Assembly: GCA_021432635.1 (NCBI GenBank)
Contig: MU270032.1
Span: 372,001-436,000 of the forward strand
Origin: Thozetella sp. PMI_491
Lineage: Eukaryota; Ascomycota; Sordariomycetes; Chaetosphaeriales; Chaetosphaeriaceae
Length of the DNA stretch: 64,000 bases
Reading direction: 5' to 3'
Under the pieces are notes generated by a model that saw nothing but the letters and a program-made list of their open reading frames with translations, did no database searches and had not been told where the DNA came from. Numbering within the stretch: position 1 is the first letter of the stretch; each line of letters begins with the position of its first letter. A program made the translations under genes and the position numbers. Shown here in pieces: positions 11,195 through 23,368 of the stretch.

Positions 11195-12829
11195 TTATAG
11201 GTACACAATGACGGCTTCGCTGTCAGGTATGCTGATGACTGCAGTGCCGCCACTCACAGCCACAACCTGCTCCTGGACCTTCCCGCTAGTAAAATGCCCA
11301 TTTCCTTTGTCGACGGAATAGCTCCACTGTTCACCGGCCCAGCTCACATTGTGGGCGGGGCCGCCGTAGTCGAAACCCATGGCCGCGATGCCCAAATTGG
11401 CGTGGAGCCGCTGTACGCGCACCGACGCGACATTCCCGACGGCAACTTCAAATTCGATCACTCCTCTAGTGTTGCCCTTGGTACCGTTGTACACATGGAG
11501 GTTCAGCAGGGCCATTCTCTCCAGCTTCTGGGTGGCGTCGTTGTACATTCCATACGCGCTGAGCAGCTGCCGGTTGGTCTCCACGCTCACGATCGCGGAT
11601 AGGTTGTCCTTGCCCACGAAGTCGTTTAGAAACATCGTTGCGGGGAACGGCGCGCGCACCTGCGGCCCAGGGTTATCCGTCGCTGAGTCGTTAGGAACCC
11701 AGAAAGTCCGGGCGGCGGCGGGCCTCCCCACCATGTTCGCGATGCGAGAGACACCGGCAGTCATGGCGGCCAGGTTGGAGTCAACGGCCCAAAGAGTAAA
11801 CGCAAAGCCCCCACAGAAGACCTTGGCGTTTCCGGCAGCGGAAAGGCAGGCAGCTCCTTCGCTGATCACGAACGGGAGCTTAGCGTTGCGCGACGCATCG
11901 ATGTTCTTTTGGTACTTGCCGAGGCGGTTGGCGATAGCAGTATGGTTTAGGACAAGTTCTGTGCGGAGTTAGCCTACCCTAACTATGGTTCGTGAATTTT
12001 TAGAAAATTTATTACTCTGTAAGACGTCGTCGCTCCAGACAGTAGAGGTATCCATAACTTGATAGTAGTGCTCGGCAGTGCTGCGGATGTGGCCGTTGTT
12101 GTTGATACCGGCAGCCAGGATATCGGAGCTGATGGCGAAAACGTTAGTAGGGAGCGATGTCAGTGTCGTCATGATAACCTACACTTGGTACGAAGTGCCG
12201 GTGTTGACATGGCCGCTATCGACCTCGCCTGCCACGAAGCGAGTAGCATCGGTCCCAGTCAGGCCGAGTGCGCTGATGACTCTCCCTTGAATCGTCAAGG
12301 CATCCTGGATGTATTGTGCCTGGGTATCGTAGAAGTTTGGCTCGTTCCCAAGCGCGATCGCCGCAAGTCGATCGTTCCCTAGAGCGTTCCATGCGCGGGT
12401 TACATAGGCCAGCGATCTGTCGATGTTGATCGGGTTTCCCATGGGAGCCTGGAACGACATGGTCGCAGACGTAAGCCCCTTAAATGCCTCGAAATAGCTC
12501 GGGCCTAGCTTATACGACGCCGAGCTGGAGCCACAGGTACCGCTCACGCAGACCTTGACCTCGGACTGGCTGTCGTCGATCAAGAACTCGTCACCGCTCG
12601 TGCCCCCTACGCGGATGATGGGAGGGAGGGACATCCGGTTGGCGACCGCGCGCACCAGGTTGTTGGAGAAGTCATTGTAGTAGTCGTGGAGAAAAGCGGC
12701 CTCGATGTTGAAACTAACGAAGTTTCGAGGAACGACACGCGAGCCGCTCGGCTTCGTCAAGGGCGGAGTGATGGAGATGGCGCTTACCACCCCTATTAGA
12801 GCCGGCACCAGCACTGTTGATGAGTACAT
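11195..12829 (-). pseudogene. secreted GH79 (beta-glucuronidase/heparanase-like) gene with an in-frame stop
   Basis: The start at 12829 is chosen because MYSSTVLVPALIGVVSAIS is a clean signal peptide; a frame to 12880 exists but adds a polar leader. The mature part shows SFNIEAAFLHDY, PIIRVGGTSGDE, and NEP at residues 162-164 (probable acid/base Glu) within AIALGNEPNFY. Later come EHYYQVMDTSTVW, VISEGAACLS (a second conserved Glu) and a beta-rich C-terminal domain ending AVIVYL. An intron after VLQ joins cleanly to LVLNHTAIANRLGKYQ. A TAG at 12179-12181 interrupts the frame after residue 216 (SYQV*VIMTTL). Both sides are in the same frame and no intron of normal size removes it without deleting conserved sequence. 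GH79 enzymes release glucuronic acid from glycans outside the cell. Either a nonsense mutation or a sequence error would explain the break. Confidence 0.75.
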
Positions 12830-14075
12830 ATCAGATTCGACGCTGTCGGAATGCTGTTGTTGTGTCCTGGCGTAGACCAAGACAGGAGAACAAGCAGTAC
12901 GCGATGGGGGGACTCTGAGCGCCTTTGTAGTGCCCTCTCTAGGAAGGATCCAGTCCAGTGGGAATAGATCGTCATAGCTTACTCCAGACTCTATATTAGA
13001 GGATCTACGGCTGAATGCGTTATTTCATAGGTAAGTATATTGAGTCCCTCCACTGAGATTGCTCATTCGGCAGAATGCTTAGGAAACCCGTATAGAATGC
13101 CCCCGTTCGGCGTGCCATTACTAGCCTCAACGGGCTATATTCGCCATCCCCTGGCTAGTGGCGCATATACTTGGTAAGACCAACCTGCAAGTAGTTAGGC
13201 GAGCGAGCAGAAGCGGGCCAGAGTAATGCCCATAATTTCGATCCTACGAACTCCTCCCTTGGGTGTGCGATTTCCAGGAGTGTGAAAATGGAAGAGAAAC
13301 AGCCGCCGTTGCACCGACTGGACATCGATTGATCCTGGCCAGTTCTTAAACCTTGAATCCTCCGATAGTAGTTCTTTTCGTATAGAGCCGACGACCCGAG
13401 CAGCCTGACCTCGATGATGGCTCATCGAGAAGACATTGTTGCTCTGGCTGACCCGTGCAGGTAGGCATGCAGCTCTAAACGGATATTATCTGTCCACACC
13501 TACTTCTTAACTATTAACCAGAACGTCTGGCATGTTAGGGTCTTTTCCTCGGGACGGAGCGAAGGAAGGAAACTGGGCTTCGGGCCGAGCATTCGGCCGT
13601 CGGCATATCGGCAAAAGTCTGACAGCTTTCTCGTATAGAATTTGATACGCCCTTTATGCCCGTAGCAGTAGTGGCTTGCTTGGCAGATTGCAACATGCAT
13701 ACTCATCTCATGTAAGCGACAGTGAGGCTGTAAGATGACGTTTGATACCCCACTACTTGAGCGCGGGACCTGGGACCCTGAGTGCAGATTGTTGATTCAA
13801 TTATCTTAATCTGACGTAAGGTGTAGCTCAACGTGTGGGGATAGTGACAACTTAAGCTGCAGCTATTGATATCCTAGGAGCAGATCAGTGTATTATTGTC
13901 AGGCTCTTCTCCCATTGTCCCACTGGTCTTCTCAGTCGTATTTGTTGCTTGGTACGTATTTCTGAGCCTCAAGTACGAAGTACTAATCAAGGTACTTTGC
14001 ATAACTTGATCAAGTCAACAAGACAGGTACCCATGCCAACGACATCCGCGGCCTGCTCTAGTTACCGCGAATTTT
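12830..14075. other. intergenic, no gene seen
   Basis: Short ORFs only. The left end is upstream of the GH79 gene and the right end is the 3' flank of the next P450. The stretch has many short direct and inverted AT-rich words but no array. Confidence 0.45.
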
Positions 14076-15719
14076 CTAGGGAAGCAAGTCCGCGAGCACC
14101 TGATTCGCCCGATGGTACTCATCTACCACGACCTGTGCCGCCCGCTCACTTCGCGGCACGATCTTGGCGTTGAATGGGTGTGGCGTGATGGTCAAGCCGG
14201 AATGGAACCCGGTCTCGACACTTATGTCTATGTCTCCATCGGCGATGACATCGTAGGCCCATAGCAGCTGAGCGAATGTCAGCTGTATAGCATTAAATAC
14301 AAATTGCTCGCCAGGGCACGCCCGTCGGCCCAAACCGAACGTATATAGCGGCTTTCGTCCTGTCTCCTTGTCTTCAGGCGCGGGCGTGTGCTTTGTACCG
14401 AGAGGATTCCGCATGAATCGCTCTGGGTCGAACTTTTCGGGCTGGTCGTATTCTTCCGGATCATGCTGTATGGCCCATGCGTTCATTATCACCACAGTGC
14501 CCTTGGGTATACGGTACCCAAGCACATTCTCATCTTTTAGGCACAGTCGCGGGACAGCCAGCGGAGTTGGCGGCCGCCAGCGAAGGACTTCCGTGAGGCA
14601 AGCTTTCAGATACGGGAATTTGGCTAGGTCGATATGCTCGGGCATCGATTCACGCCCCCATGACGCATCGATCTCGGCTTGTGCACGGCGCTGGATCTCT
14701 GGGTGCGTTGCAAAGGCTTGGAGAAGGAACTGAGATGCCTCTAGTGTGGTGTCGGCAGCGGCATCGAGGAGACCTCCCCCAATGAACTCGATGTCGGTTT
14801 CCGACAAGTCAGCCCCTTCCTTCCCCGACCTCTCTCGGAGCAGCCTGAAAATAAGGGACTCGAACTTTCCTTTTCTGGCTGCATTGCCCTCGCCATCCGG
14901 GCTACCATGGAGATATTCTTTATTCCTTTGTTTCGCGTGCTCCATCAAGAGCCCGTATGTCTTACGCATCTGCTCTCTTACATACCTTGCCTTCCTCTTC
15001 CACTTGGCAAGTGCCGCTGGGACCAAGCCTAAGATCGGAAATATGTCGACAGGAGGCGCTACACCAGGTTCCAAGAGCTCGAGCCACAACTCCTGAGTTT
15101 TGTGATATGTGTCGACCCACTCCTGGCCAAGGTCTTCGACCCTCTGGCCGCCAATCATCGGGAACGGAACCGACAGCGTCCAGTGGCGGAAGCTGGCGCC
15201 AAAATTCTCCGGGGTGCGGAGCAAGTTGTACATTAGCCTCGCTCCCATGGCTTGCTGGATTGGAGTCATCTCCTCGATGCCTTGGCGGCTTAGGTATGGT
15301 CTATATGCGACCCGAGCGCGTTGTTGAAAGGAAACAGACATGAATACGACTTGCTTCTCATGCTCCCCCGGCAGCACATAGTCGCATGGAATGCTCATAT
15401 GCGGGCGGGCGGCATAGTGGGCCCCGCGCTTGCTGAACAGCTCGCGGACATGGTCGGCGTTGTTGAGGACCACCACGTTTCCAGGGCCAGCTTTGAGACC
15501 CAACACTGGGCCATATGTCTTTGCCCAGTTGGTATACGTTAAGTAGGGCTGCCGGAGGGGAATTTGGTGCAGATTGCCAAGGCCGGGGATAACGGGAGGG
15601 CCTGGGGGGAAGTTGGGTGGTCGTAACGTGGAGGCGATGAAGAGACCCGCATAAACCAGGAGTATACCGCAGCCCACGAAAAGAAGAAGGACAATCGCCG
15701 AGCTTGCGTTTAATTGCAT
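14076..15719 (-). CDS. cytochrome P450 (O-methylsterigmatocystin oxidoreductase-like, CYP2-type clan), intronless
   Basis: A single 547-codon reading frame starts at the ATG at 15719, chosen because the N-terminal helix (SSAIVLLLFVGCGILLVYAG) follows at once; in-frame codons run further upstream to 15911 but look non-coding. Motifs are PPNFPPGPPVIPGLGNLH (hinge), GGGLLDAAADTTLEAS (I-helix), EVLRW (ExxR), FDPERF, and FGLGRRACPGE with the heme Cys. The organisation resembles the fungal P450s near CYP64 and related enzymes, which act on aromatic or polyketide substrates, though the family is broad. The absence of introns contrasts with the three-exon P450 at 7-9 kb, so the two are not recent duplicates. 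No biosynthetic backbone gene is in the window, hence the substrate is open. Confidence 0.9.
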   Translation of the reverse strand: MQLNASSAIVLLLFVGCGILLVYAGLFIASTLRPPNFPPGPPVIPGLGNLHQIPLRQPYLTYTNWAKTYGPVLGLKAGPGNVVVLNNADHVRELFSKRGAHYAARPHMSIPCDYVLPGEHEKQVVFMSVSFQQRARVAYRPYLSRQGIEEMTPIQQAMGARLMYNLLRTPENFGASFRHWTLSVPFPMIGGQRVEDLGQEWVDTYHKTQELWLELLEPGVAPPVDIFPILGLVPAALAKWKRKARYVREQMRKTYGLLMEHAKQRNKEYLHGSPDGEGNAARKGKFESLIFRLLRERSGKEGADLSETDIEFIGGGLLDAAADTTLEASQFLLQAFATHPEIQRRAQAEIDASWGRESMPEHIDLAKFPYLKACLTEVLRWRPPTPLAVPRLCLKDENVLGYRIPKGTVVIMNAWAIQHDPEEYDQPEKFDPERFMRNPLGTKHTPAPEDKETGRKPLYTFGLGRRACPGEQFVFNAIQLTFAQLLWAYDVIADGDIDISVETGFHSGLTITPHPFNAKIVPRSERAAQVVVDEYHRANQVLADLLP

Positions 15720-16782
15720 CGTATTTTGACTGTGTATAGGGCTAAAGCGATGAGTAGCTAGGCAGTACGAAAAACAAGATAGAATCGAGTCAGTGATATG
15801 CCTAGTTAGGGGATAAATACGAAGAAGAGCTGGCATATTATACCCTCTTCCAAACGGTAGCATGATACCATCCGGGTGTGGTTGTATCCCCAACATCTGA
15901 ATGCATTGCATTCGAACCTGATGTGCTCACCGCATCTTAAGCTCTCTCCCCTATCGGAAACAGCATTTCAACAAAACAGGAACTCCGAATTTGGCAGGGC
16001 GCGGGGTAACGATATTTGGGAACTACTCGATTGGCTGCAGAGGCGAGCTGGTGGTTGCGTGAGACTCACTCTCAGCCAGTGTCGCTGCAGTGCTACCGTT
16101 CTATCCCGCAAATCATTCCCAAACGTGAGACAGGTGACCACGGCAGAAAACGACGGTTATCTCATTCGTATGGCATTTGCTCGAGCCGCATGCACGGTTT
16201 ATAAGCGTCTTGCAGTTATTGTCTCGGAAGCAGGACGCCACCTGGCCAAGCAGAGCCTACGGAAATGAACAAGGTAGCTGCGGCTCATTGGGCGGTCGTG
16301 AAAGAGACTGGCTCCGAAGTCCAGGATAATCACACCATATATACCAGTGCGAGCACACTCATGCAGTGATGAAGCTTGTGGTTCGCTATCGTTCCCTGTT
16401 CTATCTGCGTGGTGGGGGTGGGGGGATGACGAGCACGTTCCCAAGCTCCTTGGGACAACCATATAAACTGAAGGCGGCTGTTGTACTACTTGAAATTTGT
16501 GGTGTTCAGGTCGTCGGGAGTTACCTTTGGGCAGGGACTGCACTCAAGCCAATGACTGCTCGCCTTGGCTCTCCCAACGATCTGCAGGCTAAACAGGGTT
16601 GGATCCTTCGGTCCGGCATCGGATAACCCAAGTGGTGTGTCAACCTAAGACATTTAAAAGAACAGTGCGTGGGACGCGTAGTATTCCTAACAGACACAGG
16701 AGAGAATAGCTACTGAGCGAGCCGAGCATCTCGTCGCTAAGCAGATATGTGCCCCTGCTTACGGAATAGAAGTCGTAGGGCC
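15720..16782. other. intergenic, no gene seen
   Basis: Spacer between two minus-strand genes. A run of G and GGT near 16411-16427 and several ORFs under 130 codons are present, none with recognisable domains. Confidence 0.45.
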
Positions 16783-19700
16783 CTAGTCCTCTTCATCCTC
16801 GTCATCGTCCGAGAAGACTTCCTCGCGCATTCTCCCTTCAAACGCGTCCTGTCCCTCATCACTGTCCTCATCATCTCCTCTCTTCTGTCTCCTGGCAGAC
16901 TCTTTCCCCTTACTCGACCGTGCTAATGGCGGTGTCAAGTATCCCTGGCGCTTTCCAGACTGACTAAAATCCGGGCGGCTCCTAGACGTAGTTTTCTTCG
17001 GAGGCGGGGACAATCGCATGCCAAAGGAGTCATCCCTGTGCCGGTTTGTGAGGGCATTCGCGACGTCGTCTCCTCGAACCGCATTGATATATTTCTCAAA
17101 GTCCGTTGCCGTCTCGGCGATCTTATTGAAATTTCGCGATGTTAGTTTGATAGTCGTGAGGTTCTTTTGGCCTGATTCTAGGGCCTCAGTGGGTGTGAGC
17201 TTCTTCTTGCGGATCTTCTCCATCCTGTCAAACTGGCCCATCGCGATGACGGTGGAGAAGGCGTTGCGGATCTGCCGGGCGTTCCAAGTTCTCTGTGTCG
17301 CTTCATGCTTCTGGAAGTGGTTGTGGGCGAAATCTAGCAGGCTCTCGCGGTCAAACTTGATCTTGATATCCGCCTGTTCGTTGTCTGCTGTGATCCGGTC
17401 GAGGTGATTCTTCCAGATCCTCTCGGTCGCCTCAAGGTCGATGGGATCGTAGCGGAGGGCGACATGGATGCGTGACTTGAATGCCTCGTCAATAATGCCT
17501 ACAATATTCGTAGTCAAGAACAAGATGCCCGAGTAGTACTCGAGGTGCCTCAGGAATACTGCGACTCTAGTCAGGTCTGCCTCTCTGCTCTATCAAAAGG
17601 AGTCTTACTTGAAACCAGTGCATTTCGTGTCATATCAGTCCAGTTACGGTGGGCAAGGAACACGTCGGCTTCGTCTATGAGCAGAACGCAACCCCATTTT
17701 TCGGCCCGCCTCGTATGGTCGCTCAAGTTATTTTCGACTTCGCGGGGAAACGTGCCAATATCTCCGCAAGTTATCGAGTATAGTGGCTTTCCGGTATAGG
17801 CAGCAATGGTCTCTGCTGTCGAAGTCTGTTATAGAGTGTGCCACACTGGGTTAGTTGGCTCTACTGATGCAAAAGTAGACGCCTGCTTACCTTGCCTGTG
17901 CCCGGCGGCCCATGGAGTAAGATGATAAGACCGCGCCCTTTGCCTTGAACAAGATCAATCTGAGCTCTGGGATTGTTGGTAGGAGACGACCCTTTCGTCG
18001 GATGCTGCTCATATGCGGAGGTGTGACTGTCTACGATCGATAGAAGCAGTTCGCTATACCCCTTCTGGAGGACTAGGTGCTTCCAACCACGAGATCGGGC
18101 CTCGTCGCTCTTGTCGATTTCTTCGAGCTTATCGATATCTAACCAATCTGTAATACCTGGTTAGTGGAGAGCCCTCGAGCGGTGACTTCGTACCAAGCAT
18201 AACGAAAATTGTCTTACTCCATTCACGAGCACGGAAGTTGTAGGCCGGCACCGATGGAGGAAGGAGCATTAGATATTCCGGCGTATCGGTGAGATGCTCT
18301 GGCTTCCTTGGGTTCACGAGATGAAAGTGGCTTGACATGAAGCTGTCCGAACGCGCCTCGTCGACTTCGTTGTCTCCGATGTGGAAGTCTCGGTCCCTGG
18401 CACCTTGCACGATATTCTCAGCGACCTCGCGACGACCGGGGGACACTCTCGACAATTTCCCAAAGGCTTGGCGGCCCGGGATGTGCCTCATATAATAAGT
18501 CTTGATGTCCACAAAAACGTCGCTCTCGATCTCTCGGACAGCATCTGACCCTCCAGCCATCGCCATCGGTGGCGGTGGTGGTCCCGGCGGTCTCGGAGCG
18601 AAGGGTAGCCGGATTGGCTTTGCAGATAGTCCCTCGTATCGTTTGTGCCCAAAGCATTCCAGCACATTTCTTCCACGCTGCTTCAGCTGACTGCAGAGCT
18701 CTTCCGAGTTCTCGCGGAAGCGAACAGGATAATAATCCAGGTCGAGGATCTTCTTCTCTCCCGTGAAATGCTGTATGCGATAGACCCCGCGGACAGGCCC
18801 AACCCGTGTACCATCCCAGTTCATGGTGAAGTAGTCGATGACAACATCCGTCCATGTCCCCACGCCGGCATCCGGGGACTGGTCCGCTCCGCCGTCAGAG
18901 TCACTCGCGTTCTGATAAGGGGAGACTCGCAGGAGACGCATCCGGCCGCCGGTGACGGCATACACCTGGCGGAGCTCGTCAACCTCATCCTTTCTGTTGA
19001 TGATTAGGTCGCCGGGGGAAAAGAGGTGATACATCTCTTCGAAAGTGATCTGCTGCAGAGATGCTTCGTCAATCTTTAATTTGAGTCCGATTATATGGCC
19101 GAGCTCTGTCTGGATAAAATCGTGAAGACATTGCAGATAGTCAACACGTCTGGAGAGAATCTTCATTTTGACGGTTTCAGGGTCGTCGTCAGAAACTGTA
19201 GATGACGATACAGAGCTTCTACGAGTGGAGGCCACAGAGGCGACTTCATCTGCATCGGGAGAGTCGTTCTTCTTCTTCTTGTTGTTGTTGTCTTCCTCCT
19301 TCTTCTTCTCGCTGTCTTCCTCCTTCTTCTCCTTGGCTTTCGCTGGATCGCTGGAGGCAGGTGCTTGTAATTCCGCACTTTTTTCTTCCTCAGATCCGCC
19401 AGAGGGCTTTGTTGCGGCAGGAGGGGCTGCCTGTGGATCATTATCTTGGGTTGTGTTAGGCGTACCAAAGGTTTCAGTGCCCGTGGAGGCGGCTTCCTCT
19501 GATTTCTCTTCCTCGTCTTCGGGCTTAGACGTGCTAGGCGTTTCCGCGCTAGAAGGCGCGCTCTCAGCGGCCTCTCTAAGAACCTGAAGCTCTTCTTTAA
19601 GGCATGCAAGACGTTTCTTAATTCCAGGCCAGTTGTGCACCAGTAACTATTCTCGGATTAATTAGCTTCCGTCAGTGGAGTAGTACTGTTTGGAAGAACC

Positions 19701-20705
19701 TGCCTTGTATGAGGGGATCATGCTGTATACCGGAGTAAGACAGATCAGTCATCAGGTAAGGAGCTGAAGGGATAGGAATCTATATGATCTTACAGGTGCG
19801 GCAGTGTTGGCAGGTTGAGACCCGAGATCCTCTCAAGGTCGTCCAAAAGCAGCCTGGAGTTAATCTTCAATCTAATGGGCTTCTCCCCCTCTCTAGCCGC
19901 ATCGTGAGCCTTTTTGAAATCCTCATCCGTCATGGGCTCGGTAATATCTTCGCCGTGTTCGACTGTGCGGTAGAATGCCTCTATTACGGGGCTTAGCGGA
20001 TCGTAGGCTGTATGCTCGTAGAGGCGCCAATCTTCCATCGACAGCCTCCCCACATGGCATGGATGTTTTTCGTCTTGTCTGAACCAACAAGTAAGTGGAT
20101 GATCCGAACAATTCTTGGAATTCATACCCTAGCAGACGGCGCGATGGAGGCGGTCTAGCAGCACCTGGAGGGCCAGGTATCCCTGGGCGAATGTACTGAG
20201 GACCCGCGCCCCAGGCAGGTGGCCTACCTGCGTTGACAATGGAACGTGGCATTTGGACTAGCTGTCTTAAGGCATTTTGAAAGACATTGATTTCGCCGAA
20301 TATATTGGCTGAAGCGGCCTGCCTGAGTTGGTTCAGTTTAAGAACAGCTGCCATCACTGCATCTTTGGCCTCTGTCTCGGCCTGGCGCAGTTCGGCAACG
20401 GCCTCGATGCTCTGCGTAGCATCTTTGCCGCCACCGTCGCTCTTGCGGTCGGCACCGTCCTGGTCCGAAGTGACAGATTCTGGCGCGGGAGGTATTTCGC
20501 TGTCTAGGGCCTCGGCCTTGGGCGTCCCTTCGCCGCTGCTATCCTCGCCCACAGATGAGGTGCCGCCATCATCGGCAATGGCTTCGACAGGCGGATCTGT
20601 GCAATCATTTTCCTTCGATCCTTGCTGTCCTTCGGCAACGTCAGGTAAAGCTTTAGGGGAAACAGCACCGCCGTCGGCGCCCTTCACGGGTGCGGGCGAG
20701 CTCAT
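16783..20705 (-). CDS. AAA+ ATPase with fungal DUF7025-type N-terminal region, about 7 exons
   Basis: The start at 20705 (MSSPAPVKGADGG) opens an acidic, Pro-rich, probably disordered N-terminus. Then come RRLLGQDEKHP, EDWRLYEHTAYDPLSPVIEA, a Lys/Glu/Asn-rich low-complexity block (near 19260-19340), GDLIINRKDEVDELRQVYAV, YRIQHFTGEKKILDLDYYP and LMLLPPSVPAYNFRAREW. The ATPase core follows: Walker A LLHGPPGTGK, Walker B CVLLIDEADVFLA, sensor-1 FLTTN, and arginine region EAFKSRIHVALRY. The C-tail is acidic and basic (DDEDSDEGQD, SDDDEDEED). Every join found keeps frame, including the VFLRHLEYYSG exon. Proteins of this design are common in ascomycetes, but their substrate is not established; they are generally assumed to be remodelling ATPases. 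The gene diverges from a STAND-like gene with 554 bp between the start codons, so shared control is possible. Confidence 0.85.
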
Positions 20706-21259
20706 ATTAGATCGTTTGATGAATAGGTGTACAAAGAATGGCGTGCAGAATTCCAGATGGATCTCCCCGCGAGAGGTTGATCCCGCTTGAAATGAGAAGG
20801 TCAACGGACGAGACACTCCGCGCAAGGCTGTGGGCTTACACGGCCGCTCTCTCACAGCCCATGCCTATCTTTCGGGACCCCGGCCGCTTTAGGGCGCATT
20901 GCCGCACAGGCACATGGACGGTTGCTAGTATCTTCCGCTGATTCGCTATAATCTGCATGGGGGCTGACCTTTTGCATATTGGGAGGCACATGCGACCTAG
21001 GCTGTGCACTCCTTAGGCGCCTGCAGAAATTCCCCGCAGCGAATAGGGTGGCTTTCATTTTCCAGCCTGAGGGTCAAAGGATGCCTCCTGGAGGTAGATT
21101 GCGTATTTCCTAACTCCACGTGCGAACCTTTTAGCTCTATGCGCCCCTCACGAGGGGGCGGTGAATGCTAGAGCAGCCACGGCCGTTCCATCGCAATTGC
21201 CATAATCACATACAGCTCTACTATCCGCAGGGGATCATTTTCTCGCTGTTCATGGCAAC
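20706..21259. promoter_or_regulatory. divergent promoter region, AAA+ ATPase / STAND-like gene
   Basis: These 554 bp lie between two start codons pointing away from each other, so both promoters must be here. No clear TATA box was found. The segment is moderately GC-rich, with CCCCTCACGAGGGGG, a near-perfect inverted repeat, at about 21146-21160. Confidence 0.45.
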
Positions 21260-23368
21260 ATGGCGGACAATGCGATCGCGCTTGGTCGTGGCCAAGCGGC
21301 TGGCTCTGAGGAAGTTGTGGAGTATATCAGCACGTTAGGAGCAGACTTCCACCAGGCGTTCAGTCCGAGGCAGGTGTATGATGGACGAATGGGGGATTGG
21401 CGCTCAAGACAGAGCGAGAATTTGGATGAAGAGTATGGGGGAAAATCACTTCGCATCGCGCTACTGCAGCTGTGGGCTAACGACTGGCATGTGATATCAG
21501 GGAGCACGAAGAAATCTACTCGGAGTATTATGAAGTGCAGGCGGCATTCATAAAGAGGGCAAACCAGTGTCTCGACAAGCTCAAGCAGCCGCAAATAGAA
21601 ATGACAGCAACGCAGGACTGGGACGGAGTGCACGCATCAATGGAGAGAGCCTGTGCCGCACTAGAGAAGGTGTCCGCCAAAGAAAAGCAGCCGGCAGGAC
21701 TCTCGGGGAAGCTGAGGAAGAGCTTCCGGTTCTTGTGCAAGCATGCAAGGGTTGGGAAATTCGTGGCACAGTTGATCCCTAACGACAGCTTTGGATCAGT
21801 GCTCTGTGGAGGTTTAAACGTCATCTTCACAGCCATGGAGCAGACGGGTTTCCAACGGGAAGCTGTGTACAAAGCCCTCGAACTATTGCCACGAATACTC
21901 GAGAGCCACGTGCCATACACCGAGCTCGCATGCGACAGGCCAGACATCCACCGTCGCACTGCGAAGCTGTACATTGAGATTTGCCGCACCCTGGACCAGA
22001 TCCTCAGGTGGTTCATGGCAGACACGTTTTGTAAGATGTAACCTTGCGCAGCCCAGCTGGTGTATTACATCTAGAGCCTTATCGCAACGCCAGCTTACTG
22101 ACACTATTTCTGGTAGTTGCCGGCGCGAAACGCTTCCTCAACTCATCCGCCTTCTCAAAAGACCTCAGCGAGCAGATGGCCGAGGTCAAGTTGGCGGCCA
22201 AGGAGCTCGAGCTCCGAGGGACCCAAATCACGATGCAACAAGTGAAGGAGATTCAGATGGCCTCTAAATGGTTGGTCTCCGACAGCATCAAGAGAGGCCA
22301 TCAGCTGGACGGGATGGAGCGAGGGATCATGAAGACAGCAGAAAGATCAGCGACTTTCATCCAGGAAGAGCGTGACAAAACCGGCAATCAGCTAGAGGAT
22401 ATCGACCGTACGGTGAAGTGGCTGGCCAGTCGCGCAGCCGCATATGACATGATAGAGAGTGCGGTCTGCGGGAATCTTCAGGGCTTTCTCCAACTCAACA
22501 TGAGTCGTAAGTGTCCCCCCAGAAATCCCTCCCAGAAATACTCCGGCTGCCAGAAGTTTGAGTACTCACGCCATAGATAGGGCTCATCGAGCAGAATGCT
22601 AGGGTACAAAATTCCATACCACAGATCACCCCCACAAAAGTCCTTGAGGAATTCGAGTATAATCCGAGCCTATTGAAGAAAGACATGGAGTCTCTATTAT
22701 CACTAGGCATACCGCCGGCGCGGTTCCAGCTCGACACAAACCGTATCCATGCAATCCAGAGAAACCCGCGGATACGTGCCTGGCTAGCCGTCGCAGAAAC
22801 TTCTATCATGCTCCTCGACGGTGGCTCCAATATTGGGAATGCGTCAACGTCGTTTGTGAGCGCTAAAATGGTCGACTCACTCCTGGGCCAGGCATCTCGG
22901 GACGAGGACTCATTGCAGGTTATTACACTGGCCTATTTCTGCGGCCAGCATCGGGACTACCGCCGAGACGCTGCGGCCAGTCCCCTGGCACTTGCCACAA
23001 GCATTCTATGCCAACTCATTGATCTCTATTCTGGCTTTAATCCCGCAGATCTCCAGGAATGTTTGGAAGACACAGACGTGGACGGCATATGCGCCTCATT
23101 TCAACGACTCGTAAAGACTCTGCCGGCCAACGCAGTCGTGTATCTGGTCTTAGACGGCCTTTCTTGCTTCACGATCCCCTCAGAGCGAACCGAGCCGGCT
23201 CGAGAGGTCATTGGCTATTTAGTGGATCTCGCCCGCGAGGAGATGGCCGCTACACTCAAGTTTCTTTTCGTCTCTCCCGGCAGGTGTAGATTCCTCGAGG
23301 ACCTATTTGACGAGGATGAGATTCTCAACATACCGGGCGCGCCGCCGCCATCTGGTGGCCCAATATAG
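21260..23368 (+). CDS. STAND-like fungal protein with conserved N-terminal helical domain but no P-loop, 4 exons
   Basis: The spliced protein starts MADNAIALGRG and reads EEHEEIYSEYYEVQAAFIKR, TATQDWDGVHASMERACAAL, NDSFGSVLCGGLNVIFTAME and HRRTAKLYIEICRTLDQILR. A coiled-coil stretch (SKDLSEQMAEVKLAAKELEL) and PSLLKKDMESLLSLGIPPAR follow. This is the architecture of fungal proteins with a helical N-terminal domain of STAND/NLR-like proteins. In the nucleotide-binding position the sequence is LLDGGSNIGNASTSFVSA, without the GxxGxGK[ST] Walker A. A Walker B-like strand with one Asp (VVYLVLDGLSC) follows, and the protein stops soon after (GAPPPSGGPI) with no WD or ankyrin repeats. Introns all keep frame. 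It may be a regulator or decoy of NLR-type signalling, or a protein whose NTPase activity was lost; function is not established. Confidence 0.75.

Noticed and set aside
19163-19609. Arg/Lys-rich ORFs on both strands
   Set aside because: They are shadows of the low-complexity acidic/basic block of the AAA+ ATPase.
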